A DNA stretch of 10,768 nt from an uncultured Pseudorhodobacter sp. (GTDB lineage: Bacteria; Pseudomonadota; Alphaproteobacteria; Rhodobacterales; Rhodobacteraceae), in NCBI GenBank assembly GCA_937910975.1, contig CALEMZ010000320.1, forward strand, positions 1 through 10,768, read 5' to 3'. Positions 1 through 7,244 of this stretch are shown piece after piece. Every line of letters begins with the position of its first letter. Position 1 is the first letter of the stretch. Below the pieces are notes generated by a model that saw only the letters and a list, made by a program, of their open reading frames with translations, made no database searches and was not told the origin of the DNA. The position numbers and the translations under genes were made by a program.

Positions 1-344
1 GGTTGGAGGCGGGGCAATTGGTGCTGATAGGCCGCGCGGACCGGATGGTGACAGTGGCCGGGCAAAATGCCTATCCTGAGGCGATGGAGGCGTTCTTGCT
101 CTCGCTTCCCGGCGTGTTGCGCGCGGCGGTGCTACCGCGTGCCGACGGATTGCGCGGACAGGTTTTGGAGGCTGTGCTGATGGGTGGGGCAGAGGATGCT
201 GTGATTTTGGCGACCCTGCGCGCGCAGTTTGGGCCGCTGATTGCGCCCAAGCGGCTGCATTGGCGCGGTGATTGGCCAATGTTGCCCGCAGGCAAGGTGG
301 ATCTGCGGGCGCTGGCGCAGGATCTGGCGCGGGGGATGGAATGA
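1..344 (+). CDS. C-terminal part of an adenylate-forming acyl-CoA/acyl-acid ligase (5' end outside window)
   Basis: This is the last ~113 residues of an ANL-superfamily enzyme (AMP-dependent acyl-CoA synthetase/ligase), which activates a carboxylic acid as an acyl-adenylate and usually passes it to CoA or a carrier protein. The visible part is the mobile C-terminal subdomain. It starts with the hinge-type motif GRADRMVTVAGQNAYPEAME, the counterpart of the family's GR.D..I...G.NVYP.EIE, and ends with PAGKVDLRAL, whose Lys (codon 294-296) matches the catalytic A10 lysine. The first in-frame TTG at position 3 is not a believable start, because the large N-terminal domain must lie upstream. The stop codon overlaps the start of the next gene (ATGA, 341-344), so the two are probably translationally coupled. 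The substrate cannot be told from this fragment. The family call is secure; the pathway is unknown. Confidence 0.85.
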   Translation, partial: LEAGQLVLIGRADRMVTVAGQNAYPEAMEAFLLSLPGVLRAAVLPRADGLRGQVLEAVLMGGAEDAVILATLRAQFGPLIAPKRLHWRGDWPMLPAGKVDLRALAQDLARGME

Positions 345-1417
345 GCCGCGCTTTCATCATTGCGGCGCGGCGCACGGCCGTGATGCCTCTGGGCGGTGCC
401 TTTGCGCGGCTCTTGGCGCATGAGCTGGCAGCGCCAGTGATGCAGGCCTGCCTTATCGACGCGGGGATTGACGGCGCGCGGGTGGATGAGGTGATCCTTT
501 CCAACGCTTTGGGCGCGGGCGGAAACCCGGCACGGCTGGCGGCACTGGCGGCAGGTTTGCCGGACGCCGTGGCGGGGCTGAGCATTGATCGGCAATGCGT
601 AGGGGGCTTAGATGCGGTTATCCTTGCGCGGGCCTTGGTGCAAAGCGGGGCGGCGCAGGTGGTGCTGGCGGGGGGGGCAGAGAGCTATTCGCGCAGGCCT
701 TTGCGGTTGCGGACGGACCCGCAGGGGGGCGCGCCCGTGCAATATGATGCGCCGCCCTTCACGCCATGGCCGGGGCGCGACCCTGCGATGCATAAAGCAG
801 CGGCGGATTTAGCAACGCGTTTGGGGATTTCGCGGGCGGCGCAGGATGCCTGGGCAGTGCGCTCACACCGCTTGGCGCGCGCGGCGCTGATGCCCGAGAT
901 CGTGGCACTGCCCGAAGGCGCGCGCGATGGATTTACCCGTGCCCTGACCCCGGAGATTGCAGCGCGGGCCAAAGTGATTACAGGCACGATCACTGCTGCT
1001 AACACAGCCGTTGCCGCCGATGGTGCCGCGTTTTGTCTGGTTGTGTCCGAGCCCATCGCCCGCAAAGCCGCGCGCGCTTTGCATATCGCGGCCGGGGCGA
1101 CCCTTGGGGGCGTCCCCGAAGAACCTGGGCTTGCCCCTTTAGGGGCGATTGCCCGGGTTCTTTCCCCCCGCCCGCGGCTGGCGCGTATCGAGATGATGGA
1201 GGCCTATGCCGTGCAAGCACTGGCCTGCATCGCCGGTGCGGGGCTGGACCCGGATATCATCAATCTCGGCGGCGGCGCTTTGGCGCGCGGCCATCCCATC
1301 GGGGCCTCGGGCGCAATTCTGGCCGCGCGGCTTTGGGCCGATCTTGACCATGGCTTTGGCCTTGCCGCTATTGCTGCCGCCGGGGGGATAGGCTCGGCGC
1401 TGCTGCTGGAGGCATAG
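341..1417 (+). CDS. Thiolase-family protein with an altered active site
   Basis: The product is 358 residues, shorter than the usual ~390 of acetyl-CoA acetyltransferases. Thiolases condense or cleave 3-oxoacyl-CoA. Family marks include DRQCVGG with the nucleophilic Cys86, GGAESYSR (111-118), the TAAN segment (218-221) and GGALARGHPIGASG (311-324) with His318. Two usual catalytic positions differ. The NEAF motif reads MEAY (286-289), so its Asn is Met286. In the C-terminal CIGGG-type motif the acid/base Cys is Ala345 (AAAGG, 345-349). The enzyme may therefore do a modified reaction such as decarboxylative or non-canonical acyl transfer, or be weak in classical thiolysis; that is inference. 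The start at 341 is chosen because it overlaps the ligase stop as ATGA; an in-frame ATG at 272 would lie deep inside the ligase gene. It converges on putR with 4 bases between stop codons. Confidence 0.88.
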   Translation: MSRAFIIAARRTAVMPLGGAFARLLAHELAAPVMQACLIDAGIDGARVDEVILSNALGAGGNPARLAALAAGLPDAVAGLSIDRQCVGGLDAVILARALVQSGAAQVVLAGGAESYSRRPLRLRTDPQGGAPVQYDAPPFTPWPGRDPAMHKAAADLATRLGISRAAQDAWAVRSHRLARAALMPEIVALPEGARDGFTRALTPEIAARAKVITGTITAANTAVAADGAAFCLVVSEPIARKAARALHIAAGATLGGVPEEPGLAPLGAIARVLSPRPRLARIEMMEAYAVQALACIAGAGLDPDIINLGGGALARGHPIGASGAILAARLWADLDHGFGLAAIAAAGGIGSALLLEA

Positions 1418-1421
1418 CGCG

Positions 1422-1886
1422 TCAAACCCCCGTCTCTTTCACCGCCTCCATCGCAACATGGGTGGAGGTAGAGGAAACATGCGGCAGTGATGATATTCTC
1501 TGGCCCAGCACGCGGCGATAATCCTGAATATCGCCCGTTCGCACTTTCAAAAGATAGTCAAAGCGGCTGGCCATCATATGGCATTGCTCCACCTCCGGGA
1601 CCGCCCGAACGGCTTTGTTGAAGGCTTGCAGCGCGGCCTCGCGAGTGTCTGACAGGCGCACCTCAACAAAAGCGACATGGGCCTGACCCATTTTGATCTG
1701 GTCCAATTGGGCGCGGTAAGCGGTGATGACGCCGGTCTCTTCCAGCCGCTTCATCCGCGCCTGCGTGGGGGATTTTGACAGTCCGATTCGGCGCGCAAGC
1801 TCTGTCGCACTGATCCGGCCTTCGGTGGCAAGCACGCGCAGAATAGCCAGATCGAAGCGGTCAAGGTTGGAAGGCTCTGTTGGCAT
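1422..1886 (-). CDS. putR: Lrp/AsnC-family regulator, probable proline-responsive activator PutR
   Basis: The 154-residue product has the usual Lrp/AsnC length and layout. An N-terminal winged helix-turn-helix (about residues 8-58) contains DLAILRVLATEGRISATELA and the recognition stretch GLSKSPTQARMKRLEE. A C-terminal ligand-binding RAM domain follows (about 68-143), with VEQCHMMASRFDYLLKV. The gene lies back to back with putA. In Rhodobacter capsulatus an Lrp-like protein, PutR, encoded next to putA is needed for proline-induced putA expression (known from the literature), so the same role is inferred here. The ATG at 1886 is preceded on the minus strand by GGAGA (1893-1897), 6 bases from the start. 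The RAM ligand loop reads MASRFD rather than the more common VTG-type sequence, which may reflect ligand choice. The family is certain; the PutR name rests on gene context. Confidence 0.88.
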   Translation of the reverse strand: MPTEPSNLDRFDLAILRVLATEGRISATELARRIGLSKSPTQARMKRLEETGVITAYRAQLDQIKMGQAHVAFVEVRLSDTREAALQAFNKAVRAVPEVEQCHMMASRFDYLLKVRTGDIQDYRRVLGQRISSLPHVSSTSTHVAMEAVKETGV

Positions 1887-1990
1887 GGCTTTTCTCCATT
1901 GAAACGGCCGAAACGCCTGCGGAATGGCGTAAATCGGGACGAGCGTCTTTTGATTCAGCGATATATTAGGGGAAAGAGGAGTATTTGCCC
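1887..1990. promoter_or_regulatory. putR-putA divergent control region
   Basis: These 104 bases hold the promoters of both divergent genes. An imperfectly spaced palindrome, ACGCC-N8-GGCGT (1913-1930), is a candidate PutR site. A TATATT-like -10 element lies at 1962-1967, but I see no good -35 the right distance upstream, as expected for an activator-dependent promoter. The palindrome centre would lie about 50 bases before the predicted putA transcription start. All of this was read by eye and is tentative. Confidence 0.5.
1976..1981 (+). promoter_or_regulatory. Ribosome binding site that decides the putA start
   Basis: GAGGAG lies 9 bases before ATG 1991 but only 3 bases before the in-frame TTG at 1985. 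The spacing favours the ATG at 1991 as the true putA start, giving 1149 residues. Confidence 0.75.
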
Positions 1991-4900
1991 ATGCCCCGTG
2001 ATTCCATTGAAACCGCTTGGACGACTGTTAACCAGAACGCTCTGCACCCGGAGGCAGTGCTGCTGCACGAGCTTATTGCCGAGGCAGATCTAAGCGCCGA
2101 GACGCGGGCGCGGATTGCCGCAAGCGGCATAGATTTGGTGCGCGCCATCCGCGCCAGCGCCAAGCCGGGGTTGATGGAGGTTTTCCTCGCGGAATACGGG
2201 CTTTCCACCGATGAGGGCATTGCGCTGATGTGTTTGGCCGAGGCCCTGCTACGCGTACCGGATGCCGATACGATGGATGCGTTGATTGAAGACAAGATCG
2301 CGCCTTCCGATTGGGGCAAACATCTGGGGCATTCGGCCTCCAGCCTCGTGAATGCCTCGACCTGGGCCTTGATGCTGACAGGCCGGGTGCTGGATGACCG
2401 CCAGCCGGGGGTTGCTGCAAGCCTGCGCGGTGCGGTGAAACGTTTGGGAGAGCCGGTGATCCGCACCGCCGTAACTCGCGCGATGAAAGAAATGGGCAAG
2501 CAATTTGTGCTGGGCGAAACCATCGAGGCCGCGATGAAACGCGCGCAAGGGTTGGAGGCCAAGGGCTATACCTATTCCTATGACATGTTGGGCGAGGCGG
2601 CACGCACGGAAGCCGACGCGCGGCGTTATCATCTGGCCTATACGGCGGCGATTACCTCGATTGCCAAGGCAGCAAAATCGAAGGACATTCGCGACAATCC
2701 GGGCATTTCGGTGAAGCTTTCTGCACTGCACCCCCGCTATGAATTCGCCAAGCATGAGCGGGTGATAGAGGAGTTGGTGCCGCGCGTGCGCGCATTGGCG
2801 GGGTTGGCCAAGGCGGCGGGATTAGGCTTTAACATCGACGCTGAGGAGGCGGATCGTCTGGCCCTGTCGTTGCAGGTTGTTGAGGCTGTGCTTTCGGACA
2901 AGGCGCTGAAGGGCTGGGATGGGTTTGGCGTGGTGGTGCAGGCTTATGGGCGCCGCGCCGGGGCGGTGATTGACTGGCTTTACGGGCTGGCTGAGCGGCT
3001 GGACCGCAAGATCATGGTGCGCTTGGTCAAAGGGGCTTATTGGGACACGGAAGTGAAACGCGCGCAGGTGATGGGGTTGGAAAGCTTCCCTGTTTTCACG
3101 CGCAAACAATCCACCGATGTAAGTTACATCGCCAATGCCAAAAAGATTTTGAGCATGACCGACCGGATTTACCCGCAATTTGCAACCCATAACGCCCATA
3201 CCATGGCCGCCGTGTTGGAAATGGCCCATGACAAGCGCGTCTTTGAATTTCAGCGCCTGCATGGCATGGGCGAGCGGCTGCATGATATTGTGCTGGAGCA
3301 AGAAGGCACACGCTGCCGGATTTATGCGCCAGTAGGGGCGCATCGCGACCTGCTGGCCTATCTCGTGCGGCGCTTGCTGGAGAATGGCGCAAACAGCAGT
3401 TTCGTCAACCAGATCGTGGATGAGACGGTGCGGCCCGAAGTGGTCGCCGCCTGCCCGATAGCGGCGTTGGAGGCGATGGCGGTGTTGGAAAGCCCGGTGC
3501 TGGCAACGGGGCCAACGCTCTTTGGCAAGCGCCGCAATTCCAAAGGCTGGGATTTGAGCGACAGCGCCGACCTAGCCACGATTGAGGCCGCGCGCGTGCC
3601 GTTTGAGGAAACGCTGTTTGAGGCCCGCCCAATGTTGGCAGGCCCGGTTGCGGGCGGGGTGCGGGTGGTGGTGACAAACCCCGCGACAGGGGATGTGGTG
3701 GGGCATGTGCTGCCCGCCTCTGCCCCCGATGTGGAAACCGCACTGGCTGCGGCAAGGCCGTGGGATGCGGCCCCTGCGGAACGTGCGGCCGTGCTACGCC
3801 GTGCCGCAGACTTGTATGAGGCCGAGTTTGGCACGATTTTCGCGCTGCTGGCGCGCGAGGCCGGCAAGACCCTATCTGATGCGGTGGGCGAATTGCGCGA
3901 GGCGGTAGATTTCTTGCGTTATTACGCCGATCAGGGCGAGGCACTTAGCGCCCCTGCGCGAGGGCTTTTCGCTTGCATCAGCCCGTGGAATTTTCCTTTG
4001 GCGATTTTCTCGGGCCAGATTGCGGCTGCACTGGCGGCGGGCAATGCGGTGCTGGCAAAACCGGCTGAGCAGACCGGTCTAATCGCCGCTCTAGCGGTAG
4101 AGTTGCTGCATAAGGCAGGGGTTCCGGTCACAGCTTTGCAACTGTTGCCCGGCGAAGGTGCGGTTGTCGGTGCGGCCATCACCGGGGATGCGCGCGTTAA
4201 CGGTGTGTGTATTACCGGATCAACGGAAACCGCGCTGCGTATTCGGCGCAACATGGCTGCACATCTGGACCCGACAGCGCCGCTGATCGCGGAAACCGGG
4301 GGGCTGAATGCGATGGTGGTCGATAGCACGGCCCTGCCCGAGCAGGCGGTGCGCGATATTTTGGCCTCATCCTTCCAATCGGCGGGGCAACGCTGTTCGG
4401 CGCTGCGCTGCCTTTACCTGCAAGAAGACATCCGTGACACGATGCTGGAAATGCTTTTCGGCGCGATGGATGAGTTAGAGGCTGGCGACCCGTGGCATCT
4501 GGCCACCGACATCGGCCCGGTGATTGACGCCGAAGCACAGGCCGATATTCGCGCCTATATCGAGGCGGCGCGGGCGCAGGGTCGGGTGCTGAAGGAATGC
4601 ACTGTGCCTCAAGGCGGCACGTTTATCGCGCCCACGGTCATTGCGGTGAATTCCATCAAGGATTTGCCGCGCGAAATCTTTGGCCCGGTGCTGCATGTGG
4701 CCCCTTGGCGCACGGGTGGGTTGAACGCGCTGATCGCGCAGGTGAACGCCACCGGATACGGGCTGACCTTTGGCCTGCACAGCCGAATTGATGACCGGGT
4801 AGAGCGCGTGGTCAGCCAGATTTGCGTGGGCAATACCTATGTGAACCGTAACCAAGTCGGTGCGGTGGTGGGCAGCCAGCCCTTCGGCGGCGAAGGGCTT

Positions 4901-5440
4901 TCAGGCACCGGGCCAAAGGCGGGGGGGCCGGATTACATTGCGCGCTTTACCCATGTTGCGCCCCCCGTTCTGGGCGGGGACATGGCAGACAGCGAGGCGG
5001 CAAGCGTGGCGCGCTCCTTGCAGTCCGAAGCCCCCTTACACCAAGCGATCCATGTGCTGAACATGCCGGGGCCGACGGGCGAATCCAACCGACTTTCGGC
5101 CTATGCCCGCCAGCCACTGCTTTGCCTTGGCCCCAGTTGGGAGCAGGTACTGGCACAGGCCGAGGCTGTGCGCGCATTGGGGGGCGAAGCAGTAGAGGCG
5201 GGCCGATTGGCCGCCGATCCACTCACCGCGCTGCAAGGGTTCTCCGGTGCCTTGTGGTGGGGTGATGCGGAACAGGGGCGCGCCTATGCGCAGGCGTTGG
5301 CGGCGCGCGAGGGGCCGATTTTGCCCCTGATCGGCGGGATGCCCGATGCCGCACATGTGCGGCTGGAACGGCATGTGTGCATTGATACCACCGCCTCTGG
5401 CGGCAATGCACAGCTTCTGGCCGAGATGGGAGAGGCCTGA
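1991..5440 (+). CDS. putA: Bifunctional proline dehydrogenase / L-glutamate gamma-semialdehyde dehydrogenase PutA
   Basis: PutA oxidises proline to glutamate in two steps: an FAD-dependent proline dehydrogenase and an NAD-dependent aldehyde dehydrogenase, with the intermediate channelled between them. The product is 1149 residues. Approximate domains are an N-terminal arm (1-115), the PRODH barrel (170-475), the ALDH domain (500-960) and a C-terminal ALDH-like extension (985-1149). PRODH marks are NIDAEEADR, RLVKGAYWDTEVKRAQ with Lys347, ATHNAHT, and the Arg460-Arg461 pair in LVRRLLENGANSSF. ALDH marks are SPWNFP with Asn667, AETGG with Glu768, and GQRCS with catalytic Cys802. The C-terminal part has the conserved MPGPTGESN and DTTASGGNAQL motifs. 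There is no ribbon-helix-helix domain, so this is the long form without self-regulation (type B), which fits control by a separate PutR. It probably acts at the inner face of the cytoplasmic membrane, passing electrons to quinone. Confidence 0.97.
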   Translation: MPRDSIETAWTTVNQNALHPEAVLLHELIAEADLSAETRARIAASGIDLVRAIRASAKPGLMEVFLAEYGLSTDEGIALMCLAEALLRVPDADTMDALIEDKIAPSDWGKHLGHSASSLVNASTWALMLTGRVLDDRQPGVAASLRGAVKRLGEPVIRTAVTRAMKEMGKQFVLGETIEAAMKRAQGLEAKGYTYSYDMLGEAARTEADARRYHLAYTAAITSIAKAAKSKDIRDNPGISVKLSALHPRYEFAKHERVIEELVPRVRALAGLAKAAGLGFNIDAEEADRLALSLQVVEAVLSDKALKGWDGFGVVVQAYGRRAGAVIDWLYGLAERLDRKIMVRLVKGAYWDTEVKRAQVMGLESFPVFTRKQSTDVSYIANAKKILSMTDRIYPQFATHNAHTMAAVLEMAHDKRVFEFQRLHGMGERLHDIVLEQEGTRCRIYAPVGAHRDLLAYLVRRLLENGANSSFVNQIVDETVRPEVVAACPIAALEAMAVLESPVLATGPTLFGKRRNSKGWDLSDSADLATIEAARVPFEETLFEARPMLAGPVAGGVRVVVTNPATGDVVGHVLPASAPDVETALAAARPWDAAPAERAAVLRRAADLYEAEFGTIFALLAREAGKTLSDAVGELREAVDFLRYYADQGEALSAPARGLFACISPWNFPLAIFSGQIAAALAAGNAVLAKPAEQTGLIAALAVELLHKAGVPVTALQLLPGEGAVVGAAITGDARVNGVCITGSTETALRIRRNMAAHLDPTAPLIAETGGLNAMVVDSTALPEQAVRDILASSFQSAGQRCSALRCLYLQEDIRDTMLEMLFGAMDELEAGDPWHLATDIGPVIDAEAQADIRAYIEAARAQGRVLKECTVPQGGTFIAPTVIAVNSIKDLPREIFGPVLHVAPWRTGGLNALIAQVNATGYGLTFGLHSRIDDRVERVVSQICVGNTYVNRNQVGAVVGSQPFGGEGLSGTGPKAGGPDYIARFTHVAPPVLGGDMADSEAASVARSLQSEAPLHQAIHVLNMPGPTGESNRLSAYARQPLLCLGPSWEQVLAQAEAVRALGGEAVEAGRLAADPLTALQGFSGALWWGDAEQGRAYAQALAAREGPILPLIGGMPDAAHVRLERHVCIDTTASGGNAQLLAEMGEA

Positions 5441-5482
5441 TCACCTCTTGACGCCTGCACGCGGATCGGGAAGTTTGGCGCT

Positions 5483-6229
5483 ATGTTTCCGATCCGTGAT
5501 CATAACCCTTCGGGGCGGGTGCCTTATGTCACCTATGCGCTTATTCTCCTGAATATCGGGATATTTTTCAGCTACTGGCTGGCGATCCCGAACGAGCCGC
5601 AGCTTTCCATGTTCTATGTCGAATGGGGGCTGGTACCGCGCCGGGTCTTGGCGGGGGTGGGGCTGGAAACTGTGCTGACCTCGATGTTTTTGCACGGCGG
5701 CCTCATGCATCTGGCCGGAAACATGCTGTTTTTATGGATTTTTGGCGATAACCTTGAGGATATTCTGGGCCATATCCGCTACCTAGGGTTCTACCTTTTA
5801 TCCGGGCTGGCGGCAGCTGCGCTGCAGATTTTTGCAGACCCTTATTCGGGCGTGCCGATGATAGGGGCTTCGGGGGCGATTGCGGGGGTGATGGGGGGGT
5901 ATTTGCTGCTGTTTCCGCGTGCCAAGGTCGATGTATTGATCATCTTCGGGATATTTTTTCGCATTTTCCCGGTGCCGGCATGGGTGATGCTGGGCCTGTG
6001 GTTTGTGATGCAACTCTTTAGCGGGTTTTCAACGCCGGGCGACGATGGCGGCGTGGCCTATTGGGCGCATGCGGGCGGGTTCATGGCCGGTGTGGTGCTG
6101 ATGGTGCCCGCGTGGCGGCGACTGGGTGGCGCGCGGTTTTGGGGCCAGAACCATGGCATGCCGCCACACCCGGAGGCGACCTATTCCACCGTGCGCTCCC
6201 ATATTCCCCGCACGAGCCGCCGGAAATAA
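5483..6229 (+). CDS. Rhomboid-family intramembrane serine protease
   Basis: The 248-residue polytopic membrane protein has about six hydrophobic segments between residues 15 and 212, then a ~38-residue hydrophilic, basic tail. The rhomboid signatures are present: HLAGN (76-80) with His76 and Asn80 for the oxyanion region, GASGA with nucleophile Ser130, and AHAGG with catalytic His196. It should therefore be an active Ser-His protease cutting transmembrane helices; the substrate is unknown. The ATG at 5483 has a GGGAAG stretch (5468-5473) at 9 bases. It starts 42 bases after putA, so it could be cotranscribed. A TTGACG (5447-5452) in the gap could be a -35 element, but no convincing -10 follows. 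No functional link to proline use is apparent. Its TAA stop at 6227-6229 directly precedes the metF terminator. Confidence 0.93.
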   Translation: MFPIRDHNPSGRVPYVTYALILLNIGIFFSYWLAIPNEPQLSMFYVEWGLVPRRVLAGVGLETVLTSMFLHGGLMHLAGNMLFLWIFGDNLEDILGHIRYLGFYLLSGLAAAALQIFADPYSGVPMIGASGAIAGVMGGYLLLFPRAKVDVLIIFGIFFRIFPVPAWVMLGLWFVMQLFSGFSTPGDDGGVAYWAHAGGFMAGVVLMVPAWRRLGGARFWGQNHGMPPHPEATYSTVRSHIPRTSRRK

Positions 6230-6252
6230 AAAAAGGGCGGCACTTGCCGCCC
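6228..6252 (-). terminator. Intrinsic terminator of metF
   Basis: A GC-rich hairpin (GGGCGGC / GCCGCCC with a 4-base loop, 6235-6252) is flanked at its plus-strand left side by seven A residues (6228-6234). On the minus strand this is a stem followed by a T-tract, lying 31 bases beyond the metF stop. There is no T-tract on the plus strand, so it acts on metF only. The T-tract merges into the rhomboid stop codon. Confidence 0.88.
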
Positions 6253-6283
6253 CAGTAGGAGATTTCATTGCATACAGCGTTGC

Positions 6284-7153
6284 TCAGGCCACGTTTTGCA
6301 GCGACGCTTGCGGTGTGACGCCCAGTGCGTGGCAAACCTCACGGGTTAGATGCGGCTTGTTGAGCGTGTAAAAATGCAGATCCTCCACCCCTTCGGACAT
6401 CAGCGTATCGCACAGCTCGGTGCAAAGGGCGGTTGCCAGCAATTCTTCGCGCCCATCGCGCTTGGCCACAGCAAAAGCATCATCCAGCCAAGCCGGAATT
6501 TCTGTGCCACAGCGGGCGGCGAATTTGCGGGTGCCATCCCATGACTGGATCGGCAGGATGCCGGGGATGATGGGGGCGGTGATACCTTCCTTGGCGCAGG
6601 CATCGCGGAAGCGCAGAAAGGTTTCGGCCTCAAAGAAAAACTGGGTAATGGCGCTGGAGGCACCAGCATCTATCTTCCGCTTGAGGTAGCGTACATCGGC
6701 CAATGTGTCGGCTGCATCGGGGTGCGGCTCTGGGTAGGCGCCCGCGCGCAGGGTGAATTTTCCCGTGGCAGCCAGCGCCTCAATCAGCTCCACCGAGGAG
6801 GCAAAGCCTTCGGAATGGGGTGTAAAACGCGCGGCCCCTTTGGGGGCATCACCGCGCAGGGCCACAATCTCGGTCACGCCAGCGGCGGCGTAGCTTTCCG
6901 CAATTTCCATGGTTTCCGCACGGGTCGCATCGACGCAGGTAAGATGGGCCGCGACGTTCAGCCCGTAATTATTCGCAATCGCCCCCACCGCTTCATGCGT
7001 CAGCTTGCGGGTGGTGCCGCCCGCGCCATAGGTGACAGAGACGAATTTCGGGTTCATCGGAGCCAGAGTTTGCACAGTGTCCCACAGCCGGAACGACGCA
7101 TCCAGCGTTTGCGGGGGGAAGAATTCGAAGGAAATATTCGGCGTCTTGGGCAT
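6284..7153 (-). CDS. metF: 5,10-methylenetetrahydrofolate reductase MetF
   Basis: This FAD enzyme reduces 5,10-methylene-THF to 5-methyl-THF, the methyl donor for methionine synthase. The 289-residue length is close to E. coli MetF (296). The barrel motifs occur in order: FEFFPP (9-14; Glu10 matches the catalytic Glu28 of E. coli), SVTYGAGG (39-46), AHLTC (69-73), ALRGD (98-102; Asp102 matches Asp120 near the flavin), GAYPEPHP (138-145), ITQFFFE (169-175), GILPI and HFYTLN near the end. The minus-strand ATG is preceded by AGGAGA (7159-7164) at 5 bases. It diverges from metR, whose E. coli homologue regulates met genes with homocysteine as co-effector, so MetR control is likely. A strong hairpin terminator follows. 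Nothing in the sequence suggests loss of function. Confidence 0.97.
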   Translation of the reverse strand: MPKTPNISFEFFPPQTLDASFRLWDTVQTLAPMNPKFVSVTYGAGGTTRKLTHEAVGAIANNYGLNVAAHLTCVDATRAETMEIAESYAAAGVTEIVALRGDAPKGAARFTPHSEGFASSVELIEALAATGKFTLRAGAYPEPHPDAADTLADVRYLKRKIDAGASSAITQFFFEAETFLRFRDACAKEGITAPIIPGILPIQSWDGTRKFAARCGTEIPAWLDDAFAVAKRDGREELLATALCTELCDTLMSEGVEDLHFYTLNKPHLTREVCHALGVTPQASLQNVA

Positions 7154-7244
7154 TTTGTTCTCCTGCTCTAGAGATACTTGTCGCCGATTTACGGATGTGA
7201 GACAATTTCATAATACTAATCATGTTTATGAGGATGACCACATA
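7154..7244. promoter_or_regulatory. metF-metR divergent control region
   Basis: The 91 bases between the two start codons are AT-rich in the metR-proximal half. They hold a MetR-like box (7198-7210) and a perfect 6-base inverted repeat, TCATAA-N12-TTATGA (7208-7231), which overlaps both the box and the metR ribosome binding site AGGA (7231-7234). No -35/-10 pair stands out on either strand. Confidence 0.55.
7198..7210. promoter_or_regulatory. Candidate MetR operator
   Basis: TGAGACAATTTCA matches the E. coli MetR consensus TGAA-N5-TTCA in 7 of 8 defined positions and has the LysR-type T-N11-A form. It lies about 45 bases from each start codon, in the right place to control both metF and metR. 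It is only a sequence match. Confidence 0.6.

Noticed and set aside
1985..1990. TTG at 1985 as the putA start
   Set aside because: It is only 3 bases from the GAGGAG site, which is too close. ATG 1991 has normal spacing.
2822..3944. Several long minus-strand open frames opposite putA
   Set aside because: They are typical antisense frames of GC-rich coding DNA. putA is complete on the plus strand with every catalytic motif.
7032..7244. Upstream in-frame extension of metR
   Set aside because: It would start inside metF and add 71 residues before the normal LysR-type N-terminus. ATG 7245 has a ribosome binding site.
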